Shown here piece after piece: positions 12,001-22,494 of a DNA stretch of 64,000 bases. Under the pieces are notes generated by a model. That model had not been told where the DNA came from, did no database searches, and saw nothing but the letters and a program-made list of their open reading frames with translations. The DNA lies in assembly GCA_934045905.1 (NCBI GenBank), contig OW203762.1:47393411-47457410 (forward strand). Reading direction: 5' to 3'. The stretch's first letter is position 1, and the number at the start of each line of letters is the position of its first letter. Origin of the DNA: Leuctra nigra. Its lineage: Eukaryota > Arthropoda > Insecta > Plecoptera > Leuctridae. Made by a program: the position numbers and the translations under genes.

Positions 12001-14792
12001 TTTATTCTTTATCTTATTATTCTTAAGTTACTTCATTAATTCTTTTTTTGTATTGTTCTCTTACGCTCCTAAAACATTATCTGTTCTTTCTTTTCATATT
12101 GTTTTTTCCCACAGATGAGCTCCCTGAGCTTTGTGGATTGTGTGATGTTTGTGTGTATGTGTATTAAATAATAAAGGAGTTAAAAAAAAAAAAAAAAAAA
12201 AATTACAAAGTTATGAAATTATGTGTGACACTTCACGAATGTGACAGACATTTTCCTGGTGTGTGTGTTGAAATCAGTTGTAATTATTCAAGAGTAGGTA
12301 TGTTCTCTTATGTAGTATGTAGCAATACAATCGGCAGTATTCTGATCTTGTATATTATTATTTGCCAGGAGCAAGTACGGCTGGAGCAGAACGACGTCGC
12401 ACAACAGCGCGAACAACTCTTCCGCAAGATGGAGTTGCTGAGTAACCAAGGTCATCTCATCAGCCCCACGATGTCGGCATCGAGTGCCCCGGAGCCCAGC
12501 GAGGAGCCGAGTGCTGAGCCGTCGACGCCACCTTCACGCAAGGTCAACACCAAGCGAGCCACGATGACGAGCAAACCGACGCTGCCATTGAATCTTATTA
12601 GTGCCAACAACCAACAGAAGGTGGCACCAAACATGCAGGTACGGTCAACTCCAAGAGAAAGGTAAACCCTCCATCATCCACATTCAAACAACTTTTCCCG
12701 TGTTAAGGGTCGAGGGGGAGGGGCATAAACTAACGTCAACGCGTGGAAAGGAAAAAGGGATGGAGGGCTTACCTTTCTACTGAAGCCGCATGTACTCATT
12801 TGCCATTCATTTGTGTATTCATTTATACAGTTAAGATTTGAAATGTGTTCTTATTCAATTTCACAGAGCTAAAATAAATCTAAAAGATTATTTGCTTTTT
12901 ATAGTATTTCAAAACTTACAGATTCAACTACTACAATTGATTCAACTATAATAGAAATTAGTTCCAATTTATTCTAGTACCTATTCCGTAAAATATATAA
13001 TATAATATATATTCCGTATAATTTACAGCAGCGTTGTGTAATATATTCAAATGGCGTAGGGAAGACTGCCTTGTAAAATTTTATTCCTTATTGAGGTGTA
13101 TTTAATAAAATTAGTAAATCTAATAAGTTGTAGGTACAATAAGACATTTGCTTGGCAGGTGCGGCAACAACTGCCTCTGAAGCTGGCCGGCAAGCTAGGA
13201 GGCTCCACCCCCTCGCCGCCACCCCCGCCCCAGCCACCAGGGGTGCAACAGATGCTGCCACTCAAGCTGAGTCAGATGACTGGTGACTCCACGCAGAAGG
13301 CTGGGGGATACAAGAGGCTCGGCTCGGGCAGCTTCAGTCCACCTTCCAGTCATTCGCGCACCGGAAGCAGTCCAGCTAGCATGCAGAGCATGGTGAGTGT
13401 AACGAGGTTTTATGTAGTAAGCAAATTCTTGCAAAAAACATACTTGAATTATTTTTGTTTAAAAAAAATATAAGGTAGGGATGTACACTTGGCACAACTA
13501 AAAATGGTCACTCAATAAATCTGATATGACTGAAAAATATTAGATCGCATCATCAGAAGTTAGGTCAAGCTATCTCCTTGTCTCACTCAAGTACGGTCGG
13601 GACAGGCAAAGATGAACCCACTTAAGCATTGCTAGGTATAGGACGACCCATGCTAGAGCGGGTTCGTCTTTGCCTGTCACCGACCATAATAAGCCACCAT
13701 TGATTGTTACGGAACTGGACCAGCAGTCATTCAAATGCAGGGGCGGATTACCCATTCATTAGGCTAGAAAGGCTATAGCCTAGGGGCGCAAGCTTCCAGG
13801 GGGTGCCCTGTATTTTTTGTTGTTGTAATTTGCATATCACAAATTTTAAATTTCTTTGAAATGGATGCCAAAAGAGCTTCAAAATTGATTATTTTGCATC
13901 AAAAACTCAAAAAATTCCCTGCGGGGCCAATGGGGATTCCATAAACAAATAAATAGTTAGAGATAATATTACATTTGTCGAAAGTTTCCCCAAGAATATT
14001 GCATTACACACTATAAATTTCTTTGAAAAGGATGCCAAAATATTTTTTTTTTTTTTTTTTTTTAATTGCACACAATTATACACAATACAATATATACACA
14101 AATCTACAAACTATCCCACATAGCCAAAAGGCTAGTCTGTGGGAGACAAAATAATGTAAATAAACAATAAGCATACAGAAACAATAAAAATGACCAAGTG
14201 CGTAAACAATAAAGTAACATCAGATTTAACAGCCTGGTAGAACTTCAAATTCGATTCTTTTGTATCAAAAACTCAAAATATTCCCTGCGGGGCCAATAGG
14301 GATTCTATAAAAGCAATAGTTACAGATTATTTATCTGTATATCTGTAGGGATTTTCTAGATCCATGTTTTCTTTTTAGAATTTTAGGGGGGGAGGGGGGC
14401 GCCACGCTTGAATTAGCCTAGGGGCGCCAAAATCATTAATCCGCCCCTGTTCAAATTTGTTCTCCGATCATTTTTTATTTGGCCAAGTGCTTAATTTTAC
14501 GTATTGTTAATGGCTTTAGTTAGGTAGACTTTAGGTATACAGGGAACCTCGATAGTTTCTTTAAAAACTTGGGTAAGATTGTAATTATAGTTATAAGAAG
14601 TACCTACCTAGTGAAGAATAATAATTTATTATTATCCCGCAGAACCTGAGTGGCGGCCCTTTGCCTCCGACTGGTAACAAAGCCGGCCGAACTCACACCT
14701 ACCCCAAGCTGCCCGAGCGATTCCGCGTGACGAGCCCCGAGTCTCAGCCGCAGCCACCGTCATCGGGGGAGGAGGAAATCATCTTCTTTTGA
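76..14792 (+). CDS. Rho guanine nucleotide exchange factor, Lfc/p114RhoGEF/AKAP13 type (Cysts-like), 3' 18 exons
   Basis: Spliced gene, 5' end outside the window. Exons: 76-187, 264-337, 685-794, 2553-2606, 2701-2747, 2829-2920, 3114-3490, 3993-4182, 4264-4418, 4700-4970, 5895-6024, 7434-7615, 8906-9074, 9791-9986, 10239-10446, 12369-12638, 13159-13392, 14643-14792. All junctions are AG/GT and the joined frame stays open for 1,006 codons to TGA. Domains in visible residue numbers: C1 zinc finger 8-58; DH about 168-365, including QRLTKYPLLIEPLIK (the conserved CR3 helix); PH about 405-512, ending with the invariant tryptophan in VWIRAIRAAVQ; Glu/Arg-rich coiled coil about 730-815; proline-rich stretch near 895-907; C-terminus EEEIIFF. 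Known family role: the DH-PH unit loads GTP onto RhoA and drives junctional actomyosin. Insects are thought to have one Lfc-type gene (cyst in Drosophila); orthology here is inferred from domain order. Confidence 0.9.
5099..5705. mobile_element. Non-autonomous hAT element (intron after the PH exon)
   Basis: 607 bp beginning TAGAGCC and ending GGCTCTA, flanked by a perfect 8-bp duplication gcaatatt (5091-5098 and 5706-5713). An 8-bp TSD with short TAGAG-type ends is diagnostic of hAT. There is no transposase ORF. It lies in the 4971-5894 intron of the RhoGEF gene. Confidence 0.85.
6025..7433. other. Intron of the RhoGEF gene without recognised elements
   Basis: A 1.4-kb AT-rich intron. A run of 16 C at 6997-7012 is the only simple repeat that stands out. 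Short ORFs here have no recognisable domain. Confidence 0.6.
7820..7950. repeat. Small nested-hairpin MITE-like element
   Basis: Outer arms CCTCATGCT (7820-7828) and AGCATGAGG (7942-7950) enclose a perfect 16-bp inverted repeat, AGTTGCGTCTGCAAGT at 7836-7851 with its complement at 7856-7871, separated by a 4-nt loop. A further copy of the GTTGCGTC motif lies near the right end. No target duplication is evident. Intronic. Confidence 0.5.
8182..8723. mobile_element. MITE with perfect 22-bp terminal inverted repeats
   Basis: The left end starts TCTGTTCGTTTTGCTTACTG and the right end is its exact reverse complement over 22 bp. The 542-bp interior repeats the motif GCAGTA many times. Flanks agree partially beyond the perfect repeat, but no clean TSD can be set, so the superfamily is open (PIF/Harbinger is possible). 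It lies in the 7616-8905 intron. Confidence 0.75.
10834..11608. mobile_element. pogo/Tigger-like element interrupted by a hAT
   Basis: Both ends carry the 19-bp inverted repeat CAGTGGAACCTCTTTAGTA. The left end follows TA, but the right end is followed by TT, so the expected TA duplication is only half preserved. The interior repeats CTTAGTACGTTTTT-like motifs. Without the nested hAT (10903-11486) and one copy of its TSD the element is about 180 bp. It lies in the 10447-12368 intron. Confidence 0.7.
10903..11486. mobile_element. Non-autonomous hAT nested in the pogo-like element
   Basis: 584 bp. Ends are TAGAGATGGGTCGATACC and GGTATCGGCCCATCTCTA (one mismatch in 18), flanked by perfect 8-bp duplications aaaaagat (10895-10902, 11487-11494). 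Subterminal regions repeat CGATAC/GTATCG many times, a usual hAT transposase-binding arrangement. No transposase ORF. Confidence 0.9.
11609..12202 (+). repeat. Retroposon-like 3' end with poly(A)
   Basis: AT-rich DNA in which a segment near 11650-11760 recurs in degenerate form at 11880-11990 (shared phrase tagaaccactt...gaacct). It ends with AATAAA at 12170-12175 followed by a run of 21 A at 12182-12202, the form expected of a retroposed transcript. The 5' limit is uncertain and no ORF is recognised. Confidence 0.5.
13595..13685. repeat. 91-bp imperfect hairpin in the last intron
   Basis: Left arm from GGTCGGGACAGGCAAAGATG pairs with a right arm ending in CTTTGCCTGTCACCGACC. About 25 of 28 positions are complementary with one 1-nt bulge, around a loop of about 40 nt. 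It could be a tiny MITE or a folded RNA; there is no TSD to decide. Confidence 0.5.
13738..14449. mobile_element. Non-autonomous hAT element in the last RhoGEF intron
   Basis: 712 bp with 13-bp inverted ends CAGGGGCGGATTA / TAATCCGCCCCTG and flanking 8-bp duplications ttcaaatg (13730-13737) and ttcaaatt (14450-14457), 7 of 8 identical. Inner copies of GCCTAGGGGCGC lie near both ends. A poly(T) run occupies about 14042-14063. No transposase ORF. Confidence 0.88.
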
Positions 14793-17351
14793 CACCTCAT
14801 TCCTGTTGTTATTCGTTCAGTCATCGTCTATTCTACGTGCAGTGAAACCCCGGTACATAGTAGTATGTAAATAGTTTTAAAAAAACATTAATTAGTCACT
14901 TTTAAGCGAAATATGACAGTTGCGAGAATGCAAACCACAGATATTTAGTTTATATACAAAATAAGTAAATTACTGCAATCAAGGAAAACACTGTATTAAT
15001 GAAAGGTCAGGTTCATATGTCACGTTTTGTGACTGTTGAGAAATCGTGCTTTGAAAATAGAAGGAATGGCCTCGAGGATTCATTTTATCCATGTTATTAG
15101 TAGGTTAGGCTGTATTTTAACCTCACTTCAAACTGGTACCAGTAGAAGCGTATGCTTTTCAGTTGTCCCATTTTGTAAACATCTGAAGGGGTTCTCGCAA
15201 TGAATCTGGAAAGATCGGCCACTTTGTTATGGACGTTGGACTGTGCAAATGTACTTACCTATTTGATGTTCTACTGTTAGTGTTTAAATTGTTGACAAAA
15301 CAAAACGTTGTTAAAACTCTTGAAAACATTTTATCTGACTGAATTAGATTGTATAATCTTGATGTATGTACTTATATGAGAATAATGTATATTGTATTTT
15401 AAACTGCGTTGTTTCCACAGGCCTTACTCGTGTGTTTCTTGCTGGCGACTAGCTGGATCTTTCTTGCAAAGCGATGGCACTTGGAACACACTGACTTATG
15501 TAAATATGTACTTTTAACATTTTCTATTTAATATTTATCATTCCCTAAAATTATATATTAAATTTCCCAAGCAATCGCCAGTGGCAGCTATTCCTTGACA
15601 ATCTACACAAACGGTTTTCAGCGTGAGCAGCGTTGTGTGTCTTGCACTCAATTTTATGAATAGCTGCCACTGAAAATAATATGTATTATTAATATTAATT
15701 AATAATTTACCACTTTTCTTAATTGTTTGTTAATTACTATGCATTTATCTTATTACATAGTGAAGTACAATATGTTGATTGCGTTGTGTTACTCCGAACT
15801 ATGTCGACTCAATGTATCGTATTTTTATTGATTATTGCATAGGCCTATTGTCTTCCTAGTAAGGGAACCTTCCATGCAAAGTTCAAACGAAAACGCGACA
15901 TTTCTCTCAATCATTGTGACAATATTCAACTACGTATGTAGTCTTAGCAAGACGCGTTGTTGCTGTTGACATAAGTACCTAGTAGCAATAGAAACTGATA
16001 TGTAGAATAATGTGTCGAGGCGTGTGTAGCATGTTTTCTCATGTACCTCTCATTCAACATTCTAGTATTCTGTTGTACTGCCAAATTCAGGCAAGGTTAA
16101 TCATTTTGAACGGAGATGGCAAGATGGTTTGTCGGGAATAACTTACTGTGTTATAAGACCTGATTTATTGAAGGCCTATTGTCAATGTCTTTCCAATTCT
16201 GTAGAAAAAGTATTTTTGTAAGAATTTCTATTTATCATTCTTTGGCTGGTGAGAGTCACTCTATGCAATTCGTTACTTAAGTATTGATATTGATAGCGAG
16301 CAGTCAAGGCACTTTTGCTGCAAATTGTGTGTGCAAGATATATGAATGTTATTTTCATTCTCAGTTAATGTTGTTTATGTTCTGATATCTGTGATGATGT
16401 ATTGGACCATACTTCATCTCATGTCTTACTTTAAATAATAACTAACAGTTCCAAAAATGGAATAATGTACGAAAATTTTTCTCTAACCTATTCACATCAG
16501 CTAGGAGTTTCCATGAAATGCATCTGTTTATTGCATAATATTACAAGATCTAGAGAGAGGAGCTGGTGATCGGGCCTAGTAGTAGAACATTGCGGCGTTT
16601 CCCGTGTGTTCATCATCCACTCAGTTTTAATTGTCTTGTTTGGGGAATGAAGTCGTCAATCAATGGGTGTGAAATTAGGGAGTCCCTATCAAATACAGAC
16701 ACACCATCAGGATTTAAGGTAATTTATAGAATTCATATCATAGGTAATTGATGTTAATGTAATCACATTTAATTTAAACTTTCAGTAGGTACCTTAATTA
16801 GGTAATGTACCTATTGTCAAAATATGTGGCTTATCATTTGTACCTCAATGATGGTTGATGTGCTACATTATCTCTAAAATATTGTCGGAGAAAAGTGAGT
16901 AGTTGGGAAGAAAATTAAAGTGGCTACGATTGGCTGATATCTGGTAGAATGTCCGACAATAATCACAATACAGTAATGTGCATAAGGAACGAACTTCAAA
17001 ATTATAATCATACATTTCATTTGCCTTATTTCATATTTTAGAAAGGTTCACCTCTGATTAGCTACAGAGTGTTTATTTCCTATTCAAATTAATTTACCTA
17101 AAGTTGGTAGGTATTTTGTACAGGATCTTTAAACAAAACTGAAGACTAATTTACCTAATGTAATTAGTTTAAGGGTGATGTTATTATTAAGATTAATTAA
17201 AATCCTTTCACCTAGGCTGTGAATTTCCTTAAATCTATGTAGAAATATGTACTATTGCACTCTCGTTTGTCATTGTGGTGGTCAATCACTCTAAAATATG
17301 CAATATTTGTGACTGTGAGCTGGGCACACTAAAATTCATTACATAGGTAGT
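14793..17351 (+). other. RhoGEF 3' untranslated/intergenic region
   Basis: No coding exon is supported here. The start is presumably the RhoGEF 3' UTR. I see no consensus AATAAA close to the stop; the variant ATTAAA at 15557-15562 is a possible polyadenylation signal. A 15-bp perfect hairpin lies at 15579-15672 (listed separately). Confidence 0.5.
15579..15672. repeat. Perfect 15-bp inverted repeat, 94-bp hairpin
   Basis: CAGTGGCAGCTATTC at 15579-15593 and its exact reverse complement at 15658-15672 enclose 64 nt. It sits about 0.8 kb beyond the RhoGEF stop, so it may be part of the 3' UTR. No flanking duplication; a small MITE remnant or an RNA hairpin are both possible. Confidence 0.55.
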
Positions 17352-17973
17352 TAGGGATGGCACTTTTACCGGTTCTGGAAAAATCGGTAAATTTTACCGG
17401 TCAGCGGTAAATTTTGAAAAATGATGGTAGATACCAAATCATGATTATACCAATACAAAAATGACCCTACTTTATTATTTGACCCATTTACAAAGATTAC
17501 TGCAGTCAGAACAATAACAATAATCAATGTTAATAATGACAATAATAGGTACTCCATATTGATAAGGGATGATATAACCGAATATCATTGATTCGACCAA
17601 TCTAGTGTAGGCTATGCCATGCCAGTGTTATTCTCCCATAAGAGGAATTGTCGACCACCAATTTTATCAAGTTACAATCTGTGTCTGCTAAACAAGCAAA
17701 CCTGAAGAGAGATTCCGACATTGGAAGTAATCCTATATGGATGGAGTTATGATTCTGAATGATTGAAGACAACCAAAAATCAACGTAAAATATGCCTAAC
17801 TGCTAATGTTGTCACACTGAAGTTTACTTATAGTTTTTACTTAAAATTTGATATCTCCATTCATACATTGGAGAGGATCAAAAAAACAAAATTTACCATT
17901 TTTTTTACCAGTAAATTATTAATTAGTAAATTTACCTTAATTTACCGGTAAATTTTACCAGGTGCCATCCCTA
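17352..17973. mobile_element. Non-autonomous hAT element between the convergent genes
   Basis: 622 bp with 12-bp inverted ends TAGGGATGGCAC / GTGCCATCCCTA and perfect 8-bp duplications taggtagt (17344-17351, 17974-17981). Subterminal reiteration of TTTACCGG / CCGGTAAA. No transposase ORF. It ends only 40 bp beyond the TRMO stop codon, so it may contribute to that gene's 3' UTR. Confidence 0.9.
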
Positions 17974-18012
17974 TAGGTAGTACAGACATACCAAGTAGAT
18001 GCAGGAAGGTGA

Positions 18013-20689
18013 TTAATTAGTATCTCCATGTAAAGTGCACTGCCACTCCGGCTGGCCACACTCGCACATTTTCCCCGCAGACTTAACTTGGAAAACAGTT
18101 GCCGTGTGCAGAGAGTCATCGAACTTGCAGCTCACGTGTAAGCCATTGATCAGGAATGTGAAGAACTGATTGCCCCACTTCTCTCTGAGGTAGACAGATC
18201 GAGGATCCTCTTGCAGCACACAGCTGATGGAATTCCGTAGACTCGCTACTGCCTCCGGGTCTCGATCGATGTCGTCCAGCTGAGCCTCCGCTCGTTCGCT
18301 GAATACTACAGATAGCTTGGAGACAGGGGATTGGTTGATCCAGGCAGGCACGCGGACTTGAGGGGTGGTGCTGACAGGGGCGGCGAGTGCAGAGCGAGCA
18401 CCTTCTTCTCCATCCGGTGCCTCCCTCTCTCCGATGTTGCCTTGGGGATTGCGCAAGGGAGACGGCGGGAGAGAAATGTCGAGAGGTGATGTTGAGGCAT
18501 CGCTCTCTTCTTCACCGCCGTCCATTAGCCGCAGTTCGGGCAGAGAGCTGCAGTGCGTCGGATTGTCATACTGTGGAATGTAAGGTTTGATGTCCAGCAC
18601 AGGAGTTCCGTCCACCATGTCGACTCCAGAGAAGTAAACACAAGAGCCTGAAACAATACTTGGCTTCAGTAACAAGTTGAGGGAATTACCTAAATACCTA
18701 CTCCCAAAATATGTCAGTTTACTACAGGGACCCGAACCGGAACCGGAACCTAGAACCGGTATGAACCTTTATAATTTCGGAACCAGAACCGGAACCTTTA
18801 TACTTTTTTCCCAAAGAACCGGAACCCGAACCTTTATAATCAATTAGGTTCTTAAAGGTTCTTAAAGGTTCTTTAAGGTTCCTTCTTTTAATAAAAAATC
18901 ATGTATATCACTTGGATATAATATTATTCACAATGTTGTATAAAGTTTATTTTTGGAAAAAAATTCAAAAATTTAGTTTTTGTAGAAATTTTTAATTCTT
19001 CATTATGCAAATGTTGCTCGAGTTTTCAATTTTTGAATCTGACTACTGCGATGAGAACTGCATTGCCGACAATTTGAATAATATGATAGCTCAGGAAAAT
19101 TGATGTTTACGTTGTCTTATGGAGAAAATTGCAGCCACAATACTGTCTCCTTCCTCTGATATTTACTATGCGCACCATCCTGTGAATTTTATACAGACAC
19201 TGCCTACACCTGTGCTTGCATTCATAGGAAAATCCAAATCCATTAATTCCATTAAATTTGACATTGGTAATACTGAAGCTTTATAATATAGTTTGATTTA
19301 AATTTTTAGAACCGGAACCGGAACCTGGAACCTTTATGCAGGAACCGGAACCGAACCTTTAAGAATATTTGTTTCAGAACCGGAACCGGAACCTGAACCT
19401 TTATAAAATAAAATTGTGGTACCGGAACCTTTATTCATAAAGGTTCGGGTCCCTGGTTTACTATTATCTACGTAGTTACTTACTGAGTGGGGAGAACTAC
19501 ATGAATTGACAAAGTAATTACATGTTAGCAGCCACAATTAATTACCTTCAACTTTATCAATCTTCACTAGAGACAAGCCAATGGGAGATGGTCGATGAGG
19601 CGAGCGTGTGCCAAAGACTCCTGTTCGAACCCCGTTCAATCGAGGAGGAGCCACCTTGGCTCGGATATGTGTAGAGTCGTTCTTATGGAAGTGGAATAAT
19701 ATCCTATTGAAAAAATGAAATAGATTTAGACACACCATCTGTTTTAAATATAATTTTAGAATGCTTCAAGATCAACTCACCACATGTGTGAATATTCATT
19801 TAGTCCTTCCAGAGCATGTTCTGGGTTTGTGAACAATGAGTTAGAGAGTGTCAACTTCCCGTGACTCCCGATGCATATGCCAGGCTGCCGAGGAGTTGCT
19901 CGTTTCTCGGGAAACCAAGTGGATACGACGCCGATGGGTCGAAACAAACTCTCATCGTCAGTACTAGCACTCGGTACAGGTCTTACGGAATTTGCAGAGC
20001 ACGTACATCCATTTTGTTGATATTCATTTAGCGTGCATTTAATCTTCTCAATGTCTTGTTTATGGGCAACGCTGAGAGCTCGAATTTGTTGTCTGTAAGT
20101 AAAACAAGTGCGATGATTGATAAATACACATTACAATACCTAGGTACCTACCTAACAACCTATCTATAAGAGGATGAGCAGGTAAATAGAATTACCAAGG
20201 TAGTATTTGATACTGTCTATTATAAAACACTGAGAAGATAATACCTCTAGGATAAGACCTCAGGTACTAGGTACTACCTACCTACGTACCTACTACTACC
20301 AGGATAAACTGTTTTTAAACTTTTCTCTCTGGTAGGTATTGTCAATAGATAAAAAGGTTAAATATTAAAACACCAATTCTATTATTATTATATTCTATTA
20401 TTCGTCTTTTATTGTTTAGTGTACTACGTTCCGTTTACTTGCCAAATTAGCTGAAAAGCACCTAGAGCCAAGTTTGATGTTTCACTCTTGTTAGGTTATG
20501 TTCGATATTTTACGAAGTTAATAACCTACCATAGAAAAATTAATACACTTACCGTAAGTTGCTGATTTCGCTTCTTGCTGTTACGAGCTGTTTGCGAAAA
20601 TATGAATCCTCCGATTCTCTGCCGGATTCCACAGGGGGTACGAGAGGATCTTCTAAACTGGACAAACCTGCAGAGCCTGTAGCCTCCAT
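18013..20689 (-). CDS. TRMO: tRNA (adenine(37)-N6)-methyltransferase, TrmO/TsaA-like
   Basis: Four exons on the minus strand, in transcript order 20553-20689, 19781-20092, 19546-19703 and 18013-18647, give 413 residues from ATG at 20689 to TAA at 18013. All splice sites are GT-AG and the phases join (2, 2, 1). The TrmO beta-barrel runs from about residue 97 (IGVVSTW) and contains RSPHRPSPIGL (183-193, the signature cofactor-binding stretch) and DGTPVLDIKPYIPQYD (215-230). A Glu/Ser-rich linker and a C-terminal domain (about 290-400) follow, as in animal TRMO. Known role: uses S-adenosylmethionine to N6-methylate t6A37 in certain tRNAs. Residues about 35-65 are a short helical N-terminal extension. 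The last intron (18648-19545) contains a hAT insertion. The length is close to that of vertebrate TRMO, so the gene looks intact. Confidence 0.93.
18725..19455. mobile_element. Non-autonomous hAT element in the TRMO intron
   Basis: 731 bp with 14-bp perfect inverted ends CAGGGACCCGAACC / GGTTCGGGTCCCTG and perfect 8-bp duplications gtttacta (18717-18724, 19456-19463). Both subterminal regions consist of reiterated CCGGAACC and AGGTTC units; the middle is AT-rich without an ORF. Confidence 0.93.
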
Positions 20690-21160
20690 CTTTGTCCATC
20701 AGCGTCAGCTGTTCGTATAAGTGAGTGGTTCCTCTGCCTCCTGTCTAGAGCCTAGAGCGCTAGAGTACGTCTAGCCAAGTTTTTAACCAAGTTTTTATTC
20801 TATTCTATTCTTTGTTTTCATTTTACTGTAAATTGTAGACTGTTTGGCTGCTCTACAGGCCTTGGAGCAGAAGCTTAAAGTAGGCAGGGATGAAAATTTA
20901 GTACCTATACATTATTTTTTCAAATATTTCAAGATTATGGAATAAAATTTCCTTAAAATGACAAAAACTTTAAAAATAACTACAGATTAGACTGAAAACT
21001 TGCAAAAATACCTAAAATGTTGGTACCAATGCGAAGTTTTAAGTTCATCGGTCAATCGTCTTTAGTCAATCGGTTCAAGTTTAAATGTCAAAAATCACAG
21101 GAAAGATGGTTTTAAATTTTAACCAATAGGAAGATATGGCTGAAACTTGTAAAGTGGGTA

Positions 21161-21273
21161 TTCCACTATACAATTCAAATTGGACAATTTCAATCATAAG
21201 CTCAGAGTTTCATTGAAAATAATATTTCATTGGCTAGAATTTCAAATTGTCCAACTTGAATTGTGTAGTGGAA
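21161..21273. mobile_element. 113-bp hairpin MITE nested in copy A
   Basis: The left arm begins TTCCACTATACAATTCAA and the right arm ends TTGAATTGTGTAGTGGAA; the arms match at about 29 of 31 positions. The repeat is not shared by the other family copies, which suggests a separate insertion. Confidence 0.6.
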
Positions 21274-21548
21274 CATGGAATTAAGATTGGGGACAATGTT
21301 GGTGGTAATGACTTACCAAAATTTAAAATTGATTTGACCAACCAATCGAAAGATTATTTTTTCTAAAATTTGAACCAATCCAGGATCCCGTTCAAAAACG
21401 ATCCCAGAGACCGCATAGATTACGTTTGTATGTGTGCAAAATTTCAGATCGATCGGTTGTGCGGTTTGACCTGGGCAGTGCAGGCAAAAAATAAAAATAA
21501 ACACACACAGAGAAAGTGCCTTAAGTGTAGGGTCGTGGAAAAATGTGT

Positions 21549-21652
21549 CGATCATCCCTACGTTTATACCATCCCGCCATACAACGGAGCGCTGGTATAC
21601 CACTGTACGATCTCCGTTGTATGGCGGGAGGGTATAAGCGTAGGGATGATCG
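21549..21652. mobile_element. Near-perfect 41-bp inverted repeat nested in copy A
   Basis: Arms 21549-21589 and 21612-21652 are complementary at 39 of 41 positions around a 22-nt loop; each contains CGATCATCCCTACG and the stretch TCCCGCCATACAACGGAG. A second short inverted pair (CCACTGTAC / GTACAGTGG) spans the right arm. Confidence 0.7.
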
Positions 21653-21727
21653 AGATATTATTCCAAAGCTGTACAGTGGTGACGCTCTCTACGCTCGCTC
21701 AATAATGGTATAATAATATACCAATAA

Positions 21728-22494
21728 CTAGGAAAACGCTCTGTGTAACGCGTTGATGAGCGAGCATGGACACGCGCAACACCTCGAACCGAAAATATGT
21801 CTATCGAAAATATCATTAAAAGCCAATAATTCTTGAAATTCGTCAGACTTGTAGGTATAAAAATCTCCAAATATTCCTAAAGTATTAGTCCCAATAATAG
21901 CCATGCAAAGTTTTAAGTTAAAAATATACCTGGGACCACTCATATGATAAAAGTGTGTGTACTTACACAATATGAGACGATCTGTTGAACGGTCATATCA
22001 GTTTCATACGTTTGAAAGTTTCTGCTCTAACTACCTTGGAACTTTAAAGAGTCGAAGAAACCGTGATCAACATTTTCGAGAAATTTGACAGATAACACGC
22101 AAAATGTCAGTAAAATGTCAATAACTTTTGGATGTAAACACAGATAAGTCTGAAAATTGTCAAAAATACAGATAATGTTGGTCCCAATGACCATGCAAAG
22201 TTTTAAGTTGATCGGTCATACGGTTCTAGTTTAAATTTCAAAATCATATGAAAGATTTTTTTAAATTTTAACCAATGGGAGGATTTGGCTGAAACTTTGT
22301 ATGATTGGGTAAAATGTTAGTGGTAATGACTTGTCAATATTTCAAATTGATAAAACAAACCAATCGAAAGATATTTTTTTTTAAATTTGAACCAATCACG
22401 GGATCCCGTTCAAAAACGATCCCAGGGACCGCATAGAGTACGTTAGTATGTGTACAAAATTTCAGATTGATTGCTTGCTACGCTCGCTCAATAA
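21728..22494 (+). repeat. GCTCGCT-end repeat family, copy B
   Basis: Starts CTAGGAAAACGCTCTGTGTA, with the ACGCGTTGAT-AGCGAGCA block, and ends GCTACGCTCGCTCAATAATA. Inside are degenerate modules of roughly 130 bp, each carrying an 'aatgttggtcccaatgacca' type phrase followed by 'ttaagttgatcggtca'. It is in the same orientation as copy A and directly follows it. Confidence 0.75.

Larger units (their letters stand above)
20930..21705 (+). repeat. GCTCGCT-end repeat family, copy A (mosaic)
   Basis: Diverged, 5'-truncated copy of the family seen complete at 31540-32436. It contains the module 'aatgttggt-cc-aatg-c-aagttttaagtt-atcggtca' and ends with CTACGCTCGCTCAATAAT. Two hairpin insertions interrupt it (21161-21273 and 21549-21652). 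No coding capacity is evident. Confidence 0.7.

Noticed and set aside
21370..21705. 111-codon plus-strand ORF and minus-strand frames in repeat copy A
   Set aside because: The frames cross hairpin insertions and are not preserved in the other copies of the family.
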